Positions 26,241 to 34,270 of a stretch of DNA of 64,000 nucleotides are shown here, in pieces (positions within the stretch are counted from its first letter, which is position 1; every line of letters starts with the position of its first letter). Position numbers and translations under genes: made by a program. The notes under the pieces were generated by a model. That model ran no database searches. It was not told where the DNA came from and saw only the letters and a program-made list of their open reading frames with translations. The stretch is from JBHEBG01 sp046557915 (GTDB lineage Bacteria; Bacteroidota; Bacteroidia; Flavobacteriales; Flavobacteriaceae), in contig NZ_JBHEBG010000001.1 in the NCBI RefSeq assembly GCF_046557915.1, positions 868,001 to 932,000 of the forward strand, written 5' to 3'.

Positions 26241-26975
26241 TTATAACAGATCTAAAAAATCGGATTTTTTTTGTCGAGAAACTGGTATTTTATGATTGGA
26301 TTGTAACACTACATACCCGTCTGTTTTTAGAAATTCCTTTATTTTATTGAGGTTTATAATATAAGAGTTGTGGATTCTAAAAAAATAGTCCTGGGGTAAA
26401 AGCTCATTTACCTCCTTTAGTTTCTTGGTAAGCACAATTTTTTGTCCATCAGCCAAGTAAATGGTGCTGTAGTTTCCGTCCGACTCGGCATAAAGAATAT
26501 CATCACTTTCCAAAAAAAGCAATTTTCCATCGGTATTGATAGTTATTTTTTTATGTAAGGAACTGGAATTGAAATTGATCAGAATCTTCTCTAATCGTTC
26601 TGCCGTAAAGTTTTTGGCGTTATACTTTCTAATTTTGGTGATTGTATCCTTTAGGTCGTCCGTATCTATAGGCTTTAAAAGATAATCTATGGCTTCGTTC
26701 TTAAGGGCCTTTATTGCGTATTGGTTATAAGCGGTGGTAATTACTACGGGAAAATTCTTGTTGCTAAGTTTCTGGATGAACTGAAAACCATCCATAGTTG
26801 GCATTTCAATGTCCAGAAAAAGACAATCAGGAGAATTTTTTTCCAAGTGATCAAGCGCTTCGAAGGGGTCCGTGAACGATGCAACAACGTTAATTTCATC
26901 GCTAAAGTTGGTAAGCTCCCAAGACAGGCTTTGGAGCGCCTTTATTTCATCATCTACTATTACAGCTTCTAACAT
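26241..26975 (-). CDS. LytTR-family response regulator
   Basis: 244 residues: receiver domain at 1-~120 with acidic pocket 'VDDE' (residues 8-10), phospho-acceptor Asp55 in 'FLDIEMPTMDGF', and the conserved Lys in 'LLKPID'. The LytTR DNA-binding domain covers ~140-244 ('ILYAESDGNYSTIYL', 'RIHNSYIINLNKIKEF'). It is the partner of the LytS-type kinase encoded immediately downstream. LytTR regulators bind paired direct repeats; I could not find a convincing pair in the 440-base upstream gap. Targets could include the secreted peptide gene divergently placed across that gap. Confidence 0.93.
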   Translation of the reverse strand: MLEAVIVDDEIKALQSLSWELTNFSDEINVVASFTDPFEALDHLEKNSPDCLFLDIEMPTMDGFQFIQKLSNKNFPVVITTAYNQYAIKALKNEAIDYLLKPIDTDDLKDTITKIRKYNAKNFTAERLEKILINFNSSSLHKKITINTDGKLLFLESDDILYAESDGNYSTIYLADGQKIVLTKKLKEVNELLPQDYFFRIHNSYIINLNKIKEFLKTDGYVVLQSNHKIPVSRQKKSDFLDLL

Positions 26976-27417
26976 ACTAGTATCTACAGGGTTAAATTAA
27001 GCAAAATTATAGTTAATGCATACCAGAGTTTCAAAAAGATGTGCTGATGGAAGGATTTGACGTGTATTCGGTATCAAATCTTGTAAAACATGTAATTTTT
27101 TGAAGTTATAGACTATAAATGTAGTCTTATTTTTACATCGGACATAAAGAATATTTTAATATAAATAATTGATAATCAGATAGATATATCACATTTAAAA
27201 AACAAAAAATCTTTTTTTTGCGATCTATACAAGATTTATTACCATTTATACATATCATGTTTTTGGGCGATTACTATTGTACTACATTCGTTATCGAGAT
27301 TTAATTTAACCAAATGCCTATTGTAATGTTCCTTAATGTTTAAATCAGTTTGACGAGTTAAAGACAATACAAAAGGAGAGGTAAAAAAATCTGATAACCT
27401 AATATAAGCATAGCCCT
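26976..27417. other. 442-base AT-rich divergent intergenic region
   Basis: The gap between the LytTR regulator gene and the 54-codon gene. It holds a GACTA/TAGTC inverted repeat (27111-27115 and 27122-27126) and long A/T runs, but no open frame longer than ~40 codons on either strand and no clear TAnnTTTG box. It is long for this genome, so it probably carries regulatory sites for both flanks. Confidence 0.4.
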
Positions 27418-27582
27418 ATGAAGAAATGTTTACTACTATTCACCATTTTGGTAATTACGTTGCTAGTAGCATCTTTTATGGAAAATAGCAACAAAAAAGA
27501 CTTGGTAGGCGATGCAATTGCCTCGGAAGAAAGTACCGCTTCGCACCTTTTAAAGGTAGAAGAGGGACTTATGAAAGAATAA
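27418..27582 (+). CDS. 54-residue secreted or membrane peptide, unknown
   Basis: ATG at 27418 to TAA at 27580-27582, below common length cut-offs. The product has a basic start (MKK), a strong hydrophobic stretch (residues ~4-20, 'CLLLFTILVITLLVASF') and an acidic/polar remainder ending 'EEGLMKE'. The Cys at position 4 precedes the hydrophobic core, so it is not a lipobox. A purine-rich AAAGGAGAGG lies about 36 bases upstream, too far for a normal ribosome site. The 183-residue secreted protein starts 34 bases after the stop, in the same direction, so the two are probably co-transcribed. I do not recognise a family. A single-pass membrane peptide or a small exported peptide are both possible. 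Confidence 0.6.
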   Translation: MKKCLLLFTILVITLLVASFMENSNKKDLVGDAIASEESTASHLLKVEEGLMKE

Positions 27583-27616
27583 CGGAAGTAACGCAGCTCC
27601 CAGAGAACTTACGAAA

Positions 27617-28168
27617 ATGATACACCTATTAAATAAAAGCATTAGAACCGGCCTTTGTATAATTACACTTTTATTGTTTACTTCATATAGGCCAGTGAAC
27701 GATTCTGGAAACAAATCAGAATTCCTTAAAACAAGTTACACACTTACCACTACCGGTGACTATAGCCTAGAACTCCAAGGTGAATTTTATTTTGAAACCA
27801 CCTTGGAGACATCGGGTAAGGGTACAAAGTTTTCGGTCCTTAAATTGGGATTGAAAAGTGATGAAAATCAGCTTCCTTATACAATGGAGTTCTTAATTTC
27901 GCAGAGAAACCGGTCCAATGAAATATCTAGTGGAGTATATCGGGTAAACAATGATATAGACGGTTTTCTAAATTATTTTGACGGGGTATTCGGTTTTGCC
28001 GATATTCAGGAAAAAGGAGCACTGCCCTTTTTTACCAAGAAAGGGAAGGTGGTTATCCTAAGAAAAGAACAAGACAAATTGTGGGGTATAATGGAAATAA
28101 CGCTTCGCAACGAGCAAGGAAAGCAAATAAATATTTCGGGAAATTTCAGTGCTATACAAAAAGATTGA
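27617..28168 (+). CDS. secreted protein of unknown function
   Basis: 183 residues with an N-terminal hydrophobic signal (~11-25, 'TGLCIITLLLFTSY') after a basic start. The mature part is short beta-strands with little helix ('DYSLELQGEFYFETTL', 'KFSVLKLGLKS', 'ISGNFSAIQKD'), which suggests a small beta-sandwich or barrel-like domain. I recognise no named family and no catalytic motif. It follows the 54-residue peptide gene by 34 bases. Both sit behind the LytTR two-component pair, which might regulate them. Nothing clearly terminates the transcript until the strong hairpin at 28646. Confidence 0.65.
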   Translation: MIHLLNKSIRTGLCIITLLLFTSYRPVNDSGNKSEFLKTSYTLTTTGDYSLELQGEFYFETTLETSGKGTKFSVLKLGLKSDENQLPYTMEFLISQRNRSNEISSGVYRVNNDIDGFLNYFDGVFGFADIQEKGALPFFTKKGKVVILRKEQDKLWGIMEITLRNEQGKQINISGNFSAIQKD

Positions 28169-28645
28169 AAAGAAATCTTACCGAACTATGTTTTGTTTAA
28201 CCAGATGTTAAAAGGCAAAATACGTATTAAAGTTAGTTTTAATAAAAATTGATTATTTTTATATGTACTTACCTGATTAGCAAATGGCCATTTTGCCAAG
28301 CCTGTCTTGTACGGATTGGTATTAGGTTTTAACTAGAGAAGAATAGCTTATTAAAATACAGATTACAAGAAATAGACTTTATGAAACTGTCGGACCATAC
28401 GTACGTCCTTTAGAAAGATAAGTTCTTAATAAGGATTTATCATTGTTTCAAAAACGTTCTAACCAATGGGATTACAAAGAACTGGACTACCTTACCAACA
28501 TGTTGGTCTTGGAATTAGCTCGATTATTAGGTTTCGGGGGAACTACCTAAATCAGCGATCCTTTTCAAAGTGATTACAAATTTTGATACATTGGAGTGGC
28601 GTACGGTTTGACGGTATCATAATAGACATAACACCTCACCAATTT
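28169..28645. other. long gap without a supported gene; palindromes present
   Basis: No convincing gene lies between the secreted protein and the strong terminator at 28646. Short open frames exist (e.g. 35 codons from 28467) but none has coding character. Two perfect palindromes stand out: AAATGGCCATTT (28282-28293) and ACCAACATGTTGGT (28494-28507). Together with the distant terminator this suggests either a long 3' UTR or a non-coding transcript. Confidence 0.4.
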
Positions 28646-28694
28646 ATAAACCAAAAAGTATACTTTTATATACTTTTTGGTTTATTTTTTTTTG
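28646..28694 (+). terminator. very strong rho-independent terminator with no adjacent gene
   Basis: ATAAACCAAAAAGTATA (28646-28662) pairs perfectly over 17 bases with 28669-28685, leaving a six-base loop, and is followed by a run of T (28685-28693). It reads rightward. The nearest upstream stop codon is 475 bases away, so the RNA it ends is unexplained. It insulates nrdB from upstream transcription. Confidence 0.85.
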
Positions 28695-28772
28695 TTCAAG
28701 TTCAATGTAAGTTTTACGTTAAATCCATTTCTTTGGTAAGGGCAATGAACATCACTTGCGAACCTAGATTTC

Positions 28773-28848
28773 AACACCTTGTGTTAAAAACTTTGTTATG
28801 GAAATGATAAAACAAGCTTTAGAAATCGGTCGCATTTTCCAATCTTTG
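28773..28848 (+). promoter_or_regulatory. candidate nrdB upstream control region
   Basis: A 13-base palindrome AACACCTTGTGTT (28773-28785) and an imperfect -7 box AATCTTTG (28841-28848) lie between the terminator and the nrdB ATG at 28906. The palindrome does not match the longer NrdR box. Tentative. Confidence 0.3.
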
Positions 28849-28905
28849 TTAGTCCCAACCTAAAGGTGATTTTCATCTCAATATAAAATTAAAACTGCAA
28901 TACAT

Positions 28906-29892
28906 ATGTCAAAAGCAATAGAGCCTATTTTAGAGGAAAATGAAGATAGATTTGTTATTTTTCCAATAAAGCATCATGATTTATGGGAATGGTATAAAAA
29001 ATGTGAAGCTTGCTTTTGGACCGCGGAAGAAATAGACCTGCACCAAGATCTTACGGATTGGAATAATAAATTGAACGATGACGAGCGTTATTTTATAAAG
29101 CATATTTTGGCCTTTTTTGCCGCTTCTGATGGTATAGTCAATGAAAATTTGGCCGAAAATTTTGTGAACGAGGTACAATATTCCGAGGCCAAATTCTTCT
29201 ATGGTTTTCAGATTATGATGGAAAATATCCATTCCGAAACGTACTCTTTGTTAATCGATACCTACGTAAAGGACGAAAAAGAAAAAAATATACTCTTTAA
29301 GGCTATTGAGAACTTCCCGGCCATTAAGAAAAAAGCAGATTGGGCTCTAAAATGGATAGATTCCCCAAGTTTTGCGGAACGTTTGATTGCTTTTGCAGCA
29401 GTAGAAGGCATTTTCTTCTCCGGGGCGTTCTGTTCTATTTTTTGGCTAAAGAAAAGAGGGCTTATGCCAGGACTTACCTTTTCCAATGAATTAATCTCAA
29501 GGGATGAAGGTATGCATTGCGACTATGCCGTACACCTGCACAATATTCATTTAGTAAATAAAGTGCCCAAGAAACGCATTACCGAGATTCTGGTAGATGC
29601 CCTTAACATAGAGCGCGAGTTCATTACGGAATCCCTGCCCGTTAGTCTCATAGGGATGAATTCGAAATTAATGACGCAATACCTGGAATTTGTAACGGAT
29701 AGGTTGTTGGTAGAATTGGAATGTGAAAAGGTGTACAACTCAACCAATCCGTTTGACTTTATGGATATGATTTCGCTACAGGGCAAAACCAATTTCTTTG
29801 AGAAGAGGGTTTCCGAATACCAAAAAGCAGGAGTTCTTAATAAAGAAAAAGATACCGACGCACAAAAAATCAGCTTCGACGCCGATTTCTAA
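28906..29892 (+). CDS. nrdB: class Ia ribonucleotide reductase, beta subunit
   Basis: 328 residues. The ferritin-like diiron fold is evident: 'DLTDWNNKLNDDERYFIKHILAFFAASDG' (read in parts; first acidic ligands), 'ENIHSETYSLLIDTY' (E-x2-H ligand pair plus Tyr) and 'RDEGMHCDYAVHL' (third-helix E-x2-H). It generates the tyrosyl radical used by NrdA to reduce ribonucleoside diphosphates to deoxyribonucleotides. The C-terminus ends 'KISFDADF', the peptide that docks into the alpha subunit. nrdA follows after ~120 bases. The nrdB-nrdA order, reversed from the enteric one, is usual in Bacteroidota. Confidence 0.95.
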   Translation: MSKAIEPILEENEDRFVIFPIKHHDLWEWYKKCEACFWTAEEIDLHQDLTDWNNKLNDDERYFIKHILAFFAASDGIVNENLAENFVNEVQYSEAKFFYGFQIMMENIHSETYSLLIDTYVKDEKEKNILFKAIENFPAIKKKADWALKWIDSPSFAERLIAFAAVEGIFFSGAFCSIFWLKKRGLMPGLTFSNELISRDEGMHCDYAVHLHNIHLVNKVPKKRITEILVDALNIEREFITESLPVSLIGMNSKLMTQYLEFVTDRLLVELECEKVYNSTNPFDFMDMISLQGKTNFFEKRVSEYQKAGVLNKEKDTDAQKISFDADF

Positions 29893-30015
29893 ATAAAAAG
29901 ATTTTTCCATAGGACTTTTCAGGTAGAAAGGTCTAAATACATTTAAATTTTGGCTGTCAGGTCCCTAAGCAAGACCAGGCCTAATCAACGTACCACTAAA
30001 ACCAATCATAGCAGC

Positions 30016-32508
30016 ATGTATGTAGTAAAAAGAGACGGAAGGAAAGAACTGATAATGTTCGACAAAATTACGGCAAGAGTAAGGAAATTATGTTATGGCC
30101 TCAATGAACTTGTAGACCCTTTAAAGGTAACAATGCGTGTTATTGAAGGTCTTTATGACGGAGTTACTACTTCCGAATTAGACAATTTGGCCGCGGAAAT
30201 AGCCGCAACCATGACCACTGCACATCCAGATTATGCCAAGCTGGCCGCACGTATTTCCGTTTCTAACCTTCACAAGAATACCAAAAAGTCCTTTTCGGAT
30301 ACAATGAAGGATTTGTACGTATACGTTAACCCAAGAACAGGTAAAAAGGCCCCATTATTATCAGACGAGGTGTATAAAGTAATTTCCGAAAATGCGGAAA
30401 AGTTAGATTCCACAATTATTTACAACCGAGATTTTGGCTATGATTATTTCGGGTTTAAAACCTTGGAGCGTTCCTATCTTTTAAAGTTGAACGGGAAGAT
30501 TGCAGAGCGTCCACAGCATATGTTAATGAGAGTATCCGTAGGGATACATTTGAACGATTTGGATGCGGCCATAGAGACCTATGAACTTATGTCCAAAAAG
30601 TATTTCACCCATGCAACACCTACCTTGTTCAATTCAGGAACACCAAAACCTCAAATGTCTTCTTGCTTTCTTCTTGCAATGAAAGACGATAGTATCGATG
30701 GTATTTACGATACATTAAAACAAACAGCCAAAATTTCGCAATCTGCCGGAGGCATAGGGTTGTCTATTCACAACGTAAGGGCTACAGGGTCTTACATTGC
30801 GGGCACCAATGGAACTTCTAACGGTATTGTGCCAATGCTACGGGTTTTTAACGATACGGCGCGTTACGTTGATCAGGGCGGAGGAAAACGTAAAGGTAGT
30901 TTTGCAGTGTATGTAGAACCTTGGCATGCCGATATCTATGAGTTCTTGGATTTAAAGAAGAACCATGGAAAAGAAGAAATGCGGGCCAGGGACCTTTTCT
31001 ATGCCATGTGGATACCAGATTTGTTCATGAAAAGAGTAGAGGCCAATGAAGAATGGACGTTGATGTGTCCTAATGAATGTACCGGTCTATTCTCTAACCA
31101 TAGTGAAGAGTTCGAAAAATTATATTTAAAATACGAAGCGGATGGAAAAGGACGCAAAACTGTAAAAGCCCGTGAACTTTGGGAAAAAATATTGGAATCC
31201 CAAATAGAAACCGGCACACCTTACATGCTTTACAAAGATGCGGCCAACCGTAAGAGCAACCAGAAGAATTTAGGGACCATTAGGTCGTCTAATCTGTGCA
31301 CAGAAATCATGGAATACACCTCTCCAGATGAGGTAGCCGTCTGTAATTTGGCCTCCATAGCGTTACCTATGTTCGTTAAAAATGGAGCGTTCGACCATAA
31401 AGAATTGTTCCGGGTCACCAAAAGGGTCACCAAAAACCTAAACAAGGTAATAGACCGAAATTACTATCCAGTAAAGGAGGCAGAAAATTCCAATATGCGC
31501 CATAGACCTATAGGTTTAGGTGTGCAAGGATTGGCAGATGCCTTTATTATGTTACGCTTGCCGTTTACTAGTGACGAGGCAAAACAACTTAATCAGGAGA
31601 TTTTTGAAACCCTCTACTTTGCGGCCGTTACCGCATCTATGGAACAGGCCAAGGAAGAAGGCCCTTATTCATCATATGAAGGCTCTCCAATGTCCAAAGG
31701 AGATTTTCAGCATAATCTATGGGGGATAAAAGACGATGAACTATCCGGACGTTGGGATTGGGAAAAACTACGCAAGAGCGTAAAAAAGAACGGTGTGCGC
31801 AATTCCCTTTTAGTGGCACCCATGCCTACGGCTTCCACGTCTCAAATTCTTGGGAACAACGAATGTTTTGAACCTTATACCTCCAATATCTATACCCGTA
31901 GGGTACTTTCAGGAGAGTTTATAGTGGTTAACAAACACCTTTTGGAGGATTTGGTGAAATTGGGACTTTGGAACGAAAACCTGAAGCAAGAATTAATGCG
32001 TGCCAACGGCTCCATTCAACATATTGATATCATTCCCCAAGATATCAAAGAACTCTATAAGACAGTTTGGGAGCTCAGCATGAAGGATATTATAGATATG
32101 AGCAGACAGCGAGGTTATTTCATAGATCAAAGTCAGTCCCTAAACCTCTTCATGGAAAATGCCAATTATAGTAAACTAACGTCCATGCATTTTTACGCCT
32201 GGAAAAGCGGTTTAAAAACTGGAATGTACTACCTACGTACCAAAGCAGCTGTGGACGCCATTAAATTTACCTTGGATAATACAAAGAAAAAGGAAGTGCC
32301 CGTTAGCGTTGCAGCGGAGAGCGAGATTATGGCGGCTACTGTTCCCAGTGTGGAAGCAGCTCCCAGTATAAAAGTTGAAACTACTCCCACTTCGAGTGGG
32401 CAACCAGAATCTGATATTCAGCCAATGACCCCTGCGGAAATGAAAGAAATGATAGCCAAGGCCAAGGAAGGTCAGGCAGACGATGATTGCTTAATGTGTG
32501 GATCCTAG
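30016..32508 (+). CDS. nrdA: class Ia ribonucleotide reductase, alpha subunit
   Basis: 830 residues from the ATG at 30016. The frame is open to a TTG at 29950, but the extra 22 residues look non-conserved and the family starts 'MYVVKRDGRKE'. An N-terminal ATP-cone (~1-90) suggests dATP feedback control. The catalytic core includes 'SSCFLLAM', 'SAGGIGLSIH', the active-site loop 'NLCTEI' and 'PMPTASTSQILGNNE'. A ~70-residue Ala/Pro/Ser-rich linker leads to the C-terminal redox pair C-L-M-C-G-S that re-reduces the active-site disulfide. It pairs with NrdB and is followed by a strong terminator. Confidence 0.95.
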   Translation: MYVVKRDGRKELIMFDKITARVRKLCYGLNELVDPLKVTMRVIEGLYDGVTTSELDNLAAEIAATMTTAHPDYAKLAARISVSNLHKNTKKSFSDTMKDLYVYVNPRTGKKAPLLSDEVYKVISENAEKLDSTIIYNRDFGYDYFGFKTLERSYLLKLNGKIAERPQHMLMRVSVGIHLNDLDAAIETYELMSKKYFTHATPTLFNSGTPKPQMSSCFLLAMKDDSIDGIYDTLKQTAKISQSAGGIGLSIHNVRATGSYIAGTNGTSNGIVPMLRVFNDTARYVDQGGGKRKGSFAVYVEPWHADIYEFLDLKKNHGKEEMRARDLFYAMWIPDLFMKRVEANEEWTLMCPNECTGLFSNHSEEFEKLYLKYEADGKGRKTVKARELWEKILESQIETGTPYMLYKDAANRKSNQKNLGTIRSSNLCTEIMEYTSPDEVAVCNLASIALPMFVKNGAFDHKELFRVTKRVTKNLNKVIDRNYYPVKEAENSNMRHRPIGLGVQGLADAFIMLRLPFTSDEAKQLNQEIFETLYFAAVTASMEQAKEEGPYSSYEGSPMSKGDFQHNLWGIKDDELSGRWDWEKLRKSVKKNGVRNSLLVAPMPTASTSQILGNNECFEPYTSNIYTRRVLSGEFIVVNKHLLEDLVKLGLWNENLKQELMRANGSIQHIDIIPQDIKELYKTVWELSMKDIIDMSRQRGYFIDQSQSLNLFMENANYSKLTSMHFYAWKSGLKTGMYYLRTKAAVDAIKFTLDNTKKKEVPVSVAAESEIMAATVPSVEAAPSIKVETTPTSSGQPESDIQPMTPAEMKEMIAKAKEGQADDDCLMCGS

Positions 32509-32540
32509 AACTTAGCTTAATATAATGTTTAGTGTTTATC

Positions 32541-32569
32541 AAAAAACCCGGCAATTTGCCGGGTTTTTT
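32541..32569. terminator. bidirectional terminator after nrdA
   Basis: AAAAAACCCGGCA at 32541-32553 and TGCCGGGTTTTTT at 32557-32569 form a seven-base GC stem with A/T flanks and a three-base loop. It ends the nrdBA message and, read on the other strand, can also end the small membrane-peptide transcript coming from the right. Confidence 0.9.
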
Positions 32570-32663
32570 ATATGCTTATATATTTTGGACAACACCTATA
32601 ACTTCATTACTTTATCGTAATAAAGGCAGTGTTTATGAAATTAGTGGGTGCATTAATACTTCC

Positions 32664-32750
32664 CTATTTCTTGAAATGTGTTCTAGCAAAACCGTAGGAG
32701 AATAGTAGTAAAGTACCATAGATTACCAGAAAAATAACGTAATTATCCAT
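32664..32750 (-). CDS. 28-residue single-pass membrane peptide, copy A
   Basis: ATG at 32750 to TAG at 32664, 28 residues: start MDNYV, a hydrophobic core of ~17 residues and the end HFKK. It is a clear paralogue of the peptide encoded at 32868-32954: both are exactly 28 residues, 13 positions are identical (MDNYV, Leu8, Tyr11, Leu14, Leu16, HFKK), and eight of the 12 shared non-Met residues use different synonymous codons, which indicates selection on the protein. The acidic start and basic end predict N-out/C-in topology by the positive-inside rule. Function unknown; candidates are a small subunit of a membrane complex or a hydrophobic stress or toxin-type peptide. Confidence 0.7.
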   Translation of the reverse strand: MDNYVIFLVIYGTLLLFSYGFARTHFKK

Positions 32751-32867
32751 AAAAGAGTTCTTTTAGTTTGGGGCTATAAAATTATATACGCACACCATTG
32801 AAAAAAAGATGTTCAAAAATGTTAAAAATCAGGAAGTTATATGTTAAAATTTTAAACTTGTCGCAAC

Positions 32868-32954
32868 TCACTTTTTAAAATGCTGGTGATACACTACTCT
32901 TACCAACAAAAATAGGGCACAATAAACGCCAAGTATGTAAACATAGTTATCCAT
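32868..32954 (-). CDS. 28-residue single-pass membrane peptide, copy B
   Basis: Starts at the second of two consecutive ATG codons (32954; the first, at 32957, adds one Met) and stops with TGA at 32868. The product begins MDNYVYIL, has a hydrophobic middle interrupted by one Arg (position 19), and ends HFKK. It aligns without gaps to copy A (13 of 28 identical, mostly with synonymous codon changes). It lies 117 bases upstream of copy A and 65 bases downstream of the 65-residue membrane protein gene, all on the minus strand between a TAnnTTTG promoter and a bidirectional terminator. I recognise no known family. Confidence 0.7.
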   Translation of the reverse strand: MDNYVYILGVYCALFLLVRVVYHQHFKK

Positions 32955-33022
32955 CATAATATTAGACGTTAATTGTCTGGTAATCTGTCTGAAAGAAGCG
33001 TTAAATATTAGTTATAACTTTA

Positions 33023-33220
33023 TTAAAATGGCGGATAAAACAAATTTTTGATATAGCCGCTTATTTTGAAGCGGATTTTGGAAAGGCTATTTAATCTACG
33101 TTTTGTTGAAGAACGCAGGGCATTTAATTCATTACTTACATATAGGGTATAGCAGATTTTTGCCAAGAAAAGCAATAGCACATAAACAAACAGTAGGTAT
33201 AGATCGGGGGAAATATCCAT
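33023..33220 (-). CDS. 65-residue small membrane protein with basic tail
   Basis: ATG at 33220. The N-terminus 'MDISPDLYLLFVYVLLLFLAK' is one hydrophobic helix after an acidic start, much like the two 28-residue peptides downstream; the remaining ~40 residues are basic and polar (RSSTKRRLNSLSKIRFK), probably cytoplasmic. A good promoter (TTG-N16-TATTTTTG, 33275-33249) lies about 22 bases upstream of the leader, which supports expression. It is the first of three small genes in a row. Not recognised; one could see it as an elongated relative of the 28-residue peptides, but the similarity is limited to the first ~20 residues. Confidence 0.6.
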   Translation of the reverse strand: MDISPDLYLLFVYVLLLFLAKICYTLYVSNELNALRSSTKRRLNSLSKIRFKISGYIKNLFYPPF

Positions 33221-33248
33221 TACTTCTGTAAATGTAATAAAAAACTTA

Positions 33249-33275
33249 CAAAAATAAAATTCGTGCCTCCGTCAA
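33249..33275 (-). promoter_or_regulatory. promoter of the small membrane-protein cluster
   Basis: On the minus strand TTG (33275-33273), a 16-base spacer and TATTTTTG (33256-33249) match the Bacteroidota TTG / TAnnTTTG layout. The expected start site is ~20 bases before the ATG at 33220. It lies just after the isomerase stop at 33314, giving the small genes a transcript independent of the sugar operon. Confidence 0.6.
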
Positions 33276-33313
33276 AAGGTTTAAAAAGAATTTAGCTTAT
33301 AATATTCGGGTAA

Positions 33314-34270
33314 TTATAAAAAGTCGTCTACCTTTTTATAGGCATCTATTACTGCCTGCTCCCCGGCTTTATCCGGAATGGAATTTCCATGTTCCATGCC
33401 CAATACGCCTTGGAAACCTTTGCTATGGATAAACTTAAAAACATTATTGTAATTAATTTCTCCCGTTGTAGGTTCTTTACGCCCTGGGTTATCCCCAATT
33501 TGTATATAGGCGATTTCATCCCAGCAACTTTCCAAATTGGGAATAAGATTACCTTCCTGAATTTGTTGATGATAAATATCAAAAAGAATTTTGCATGAAG
33601 GAGAGGCTACCGCCTTACATATTTCATAGGCCTGGGGAGAACCGGTAAGAAAAAGCCCAGGATGATCTCTAAAATTAAGAGGTTCCAATACCATGACCAA
33701 TCCATGTGGTTCCAAGATAGCGGAGGCCTGTTTTAAGGACTCTATTACGTTTGATGTTTGATAACCCATGGACTTTCGTAGATCAACATGACCGGGAACT
33801 ACAGTCATCCATTTGGCGTTTACTCTTTTGGCCACTGCAACGGCCTTTTTAATGTAATCCAAGAATTCCGTACGTTTTTCTAAATCACCCGAAGCTAGGT
33901 TTGCCTCTTTCCAGTAGATTTGATGGGCCACAAAAACACCCATTTCCAAACTCCGGTCGGTCATTGTCTTAGCCATTTTCTCTTGTAACGAAACATCACG
34001 ATTACGCATTCCGTTGTCTTCAAACGCAGTAAACCCCTGATCGGCCATAAAATTGAGTTGCGCAATAGGATCTTCCCCGGCATGATGTTTGAACATTCCC
34101 AGATGGGGCGCGTATTTTAAATTAAACGTATGTTTCTGAAAGGGTGATTTTGGAACTTTTGCATAGGTAACGGCCCCTCCCAATGCAATTGCTCCACCGG
34201 AAAGGGCTGTTTTTTGTATAAAATTTCTTCTTTTCAAAATACGTGAGTTATATGGACCATGCTTTTCCAC
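33314..34270 (-). CDS. Tat-exported hydroxypyruvate isomerase-like TIM-barrel protein
   Basis: 318 residues. A twin-arginine signal (KRRNFIQKTALSGG) is followed by an AP-endonuclease-2-type TIM barrel (PF01261). Metal/catalytic positions are visible: Glu in 'MVLEPLNF', Asp in 'LFDIYHQQ', the 'YIQIGDNPGR' segment and Glu in 'LGMEHGNS', the pattern of Hyi-like isomerases. The start overlaps the upstream small-subunit gene by 23 bases, so translation is coupled. With the GMC and small-subunit genes in the same operon, a role on oxidised (3-keto) sugars in the periplasm is more likely than glyoxylate metabolism. Related barrel proteins act as 3-keto-glycoside lyases or epimerases. Confidence 0.85.
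   Translation of the reverse strand: MEKHGPYNSRILKRRNFIQKTALSGGAIALGGAVTYAKVPKSPFQKHTFNLKYAPHLGMFKHHAGEDPIAQLNFMADQGFTAFEDNGMRNRDVSLQEKMAKTMTDRSLEMGVFVAHQIYWKEANLASGDLEKRTEFLDYIKKAVAVAKRVNAKWMTVVPGHVDLRKSMGYQTSNVIESLKQASAILEPHGLVMVLEPLNFRDHPGLFLTGSPQAYEICKAVASPSCKILFDIYHQQIQEGNLIPNLESCWDEIAYIQIGDNPGRKEPTTGEINYNNVFKFIHSKGFQGVLGMEHGNSIPDKAGEQAVIDAYKKVDDFL

Noticed and set aside
28423..28550. Coding-looking stretch (...QWDYKELDYLTNMLVLELARLLG...) in the gap before nrdB
   Set aside because: It has no proper start, is closed by stops on both sides and overlaps the 14-base palindrome. It could be a gene remnant but I cannot name a parent.
28773..28785. AACACCTTGTGTT as an NrdR box
   Set aside because: NrdR boxes are 16 bases with an AT-rich centre and normally occur in pairs; this is a shorter single palindrome.
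28583..28807. 74-codon frame before nrdB
   Set aside because: It runs straight through the strong terminator stem and has no plausible leader; its hydrophobic part is the T-run of the hairpin.
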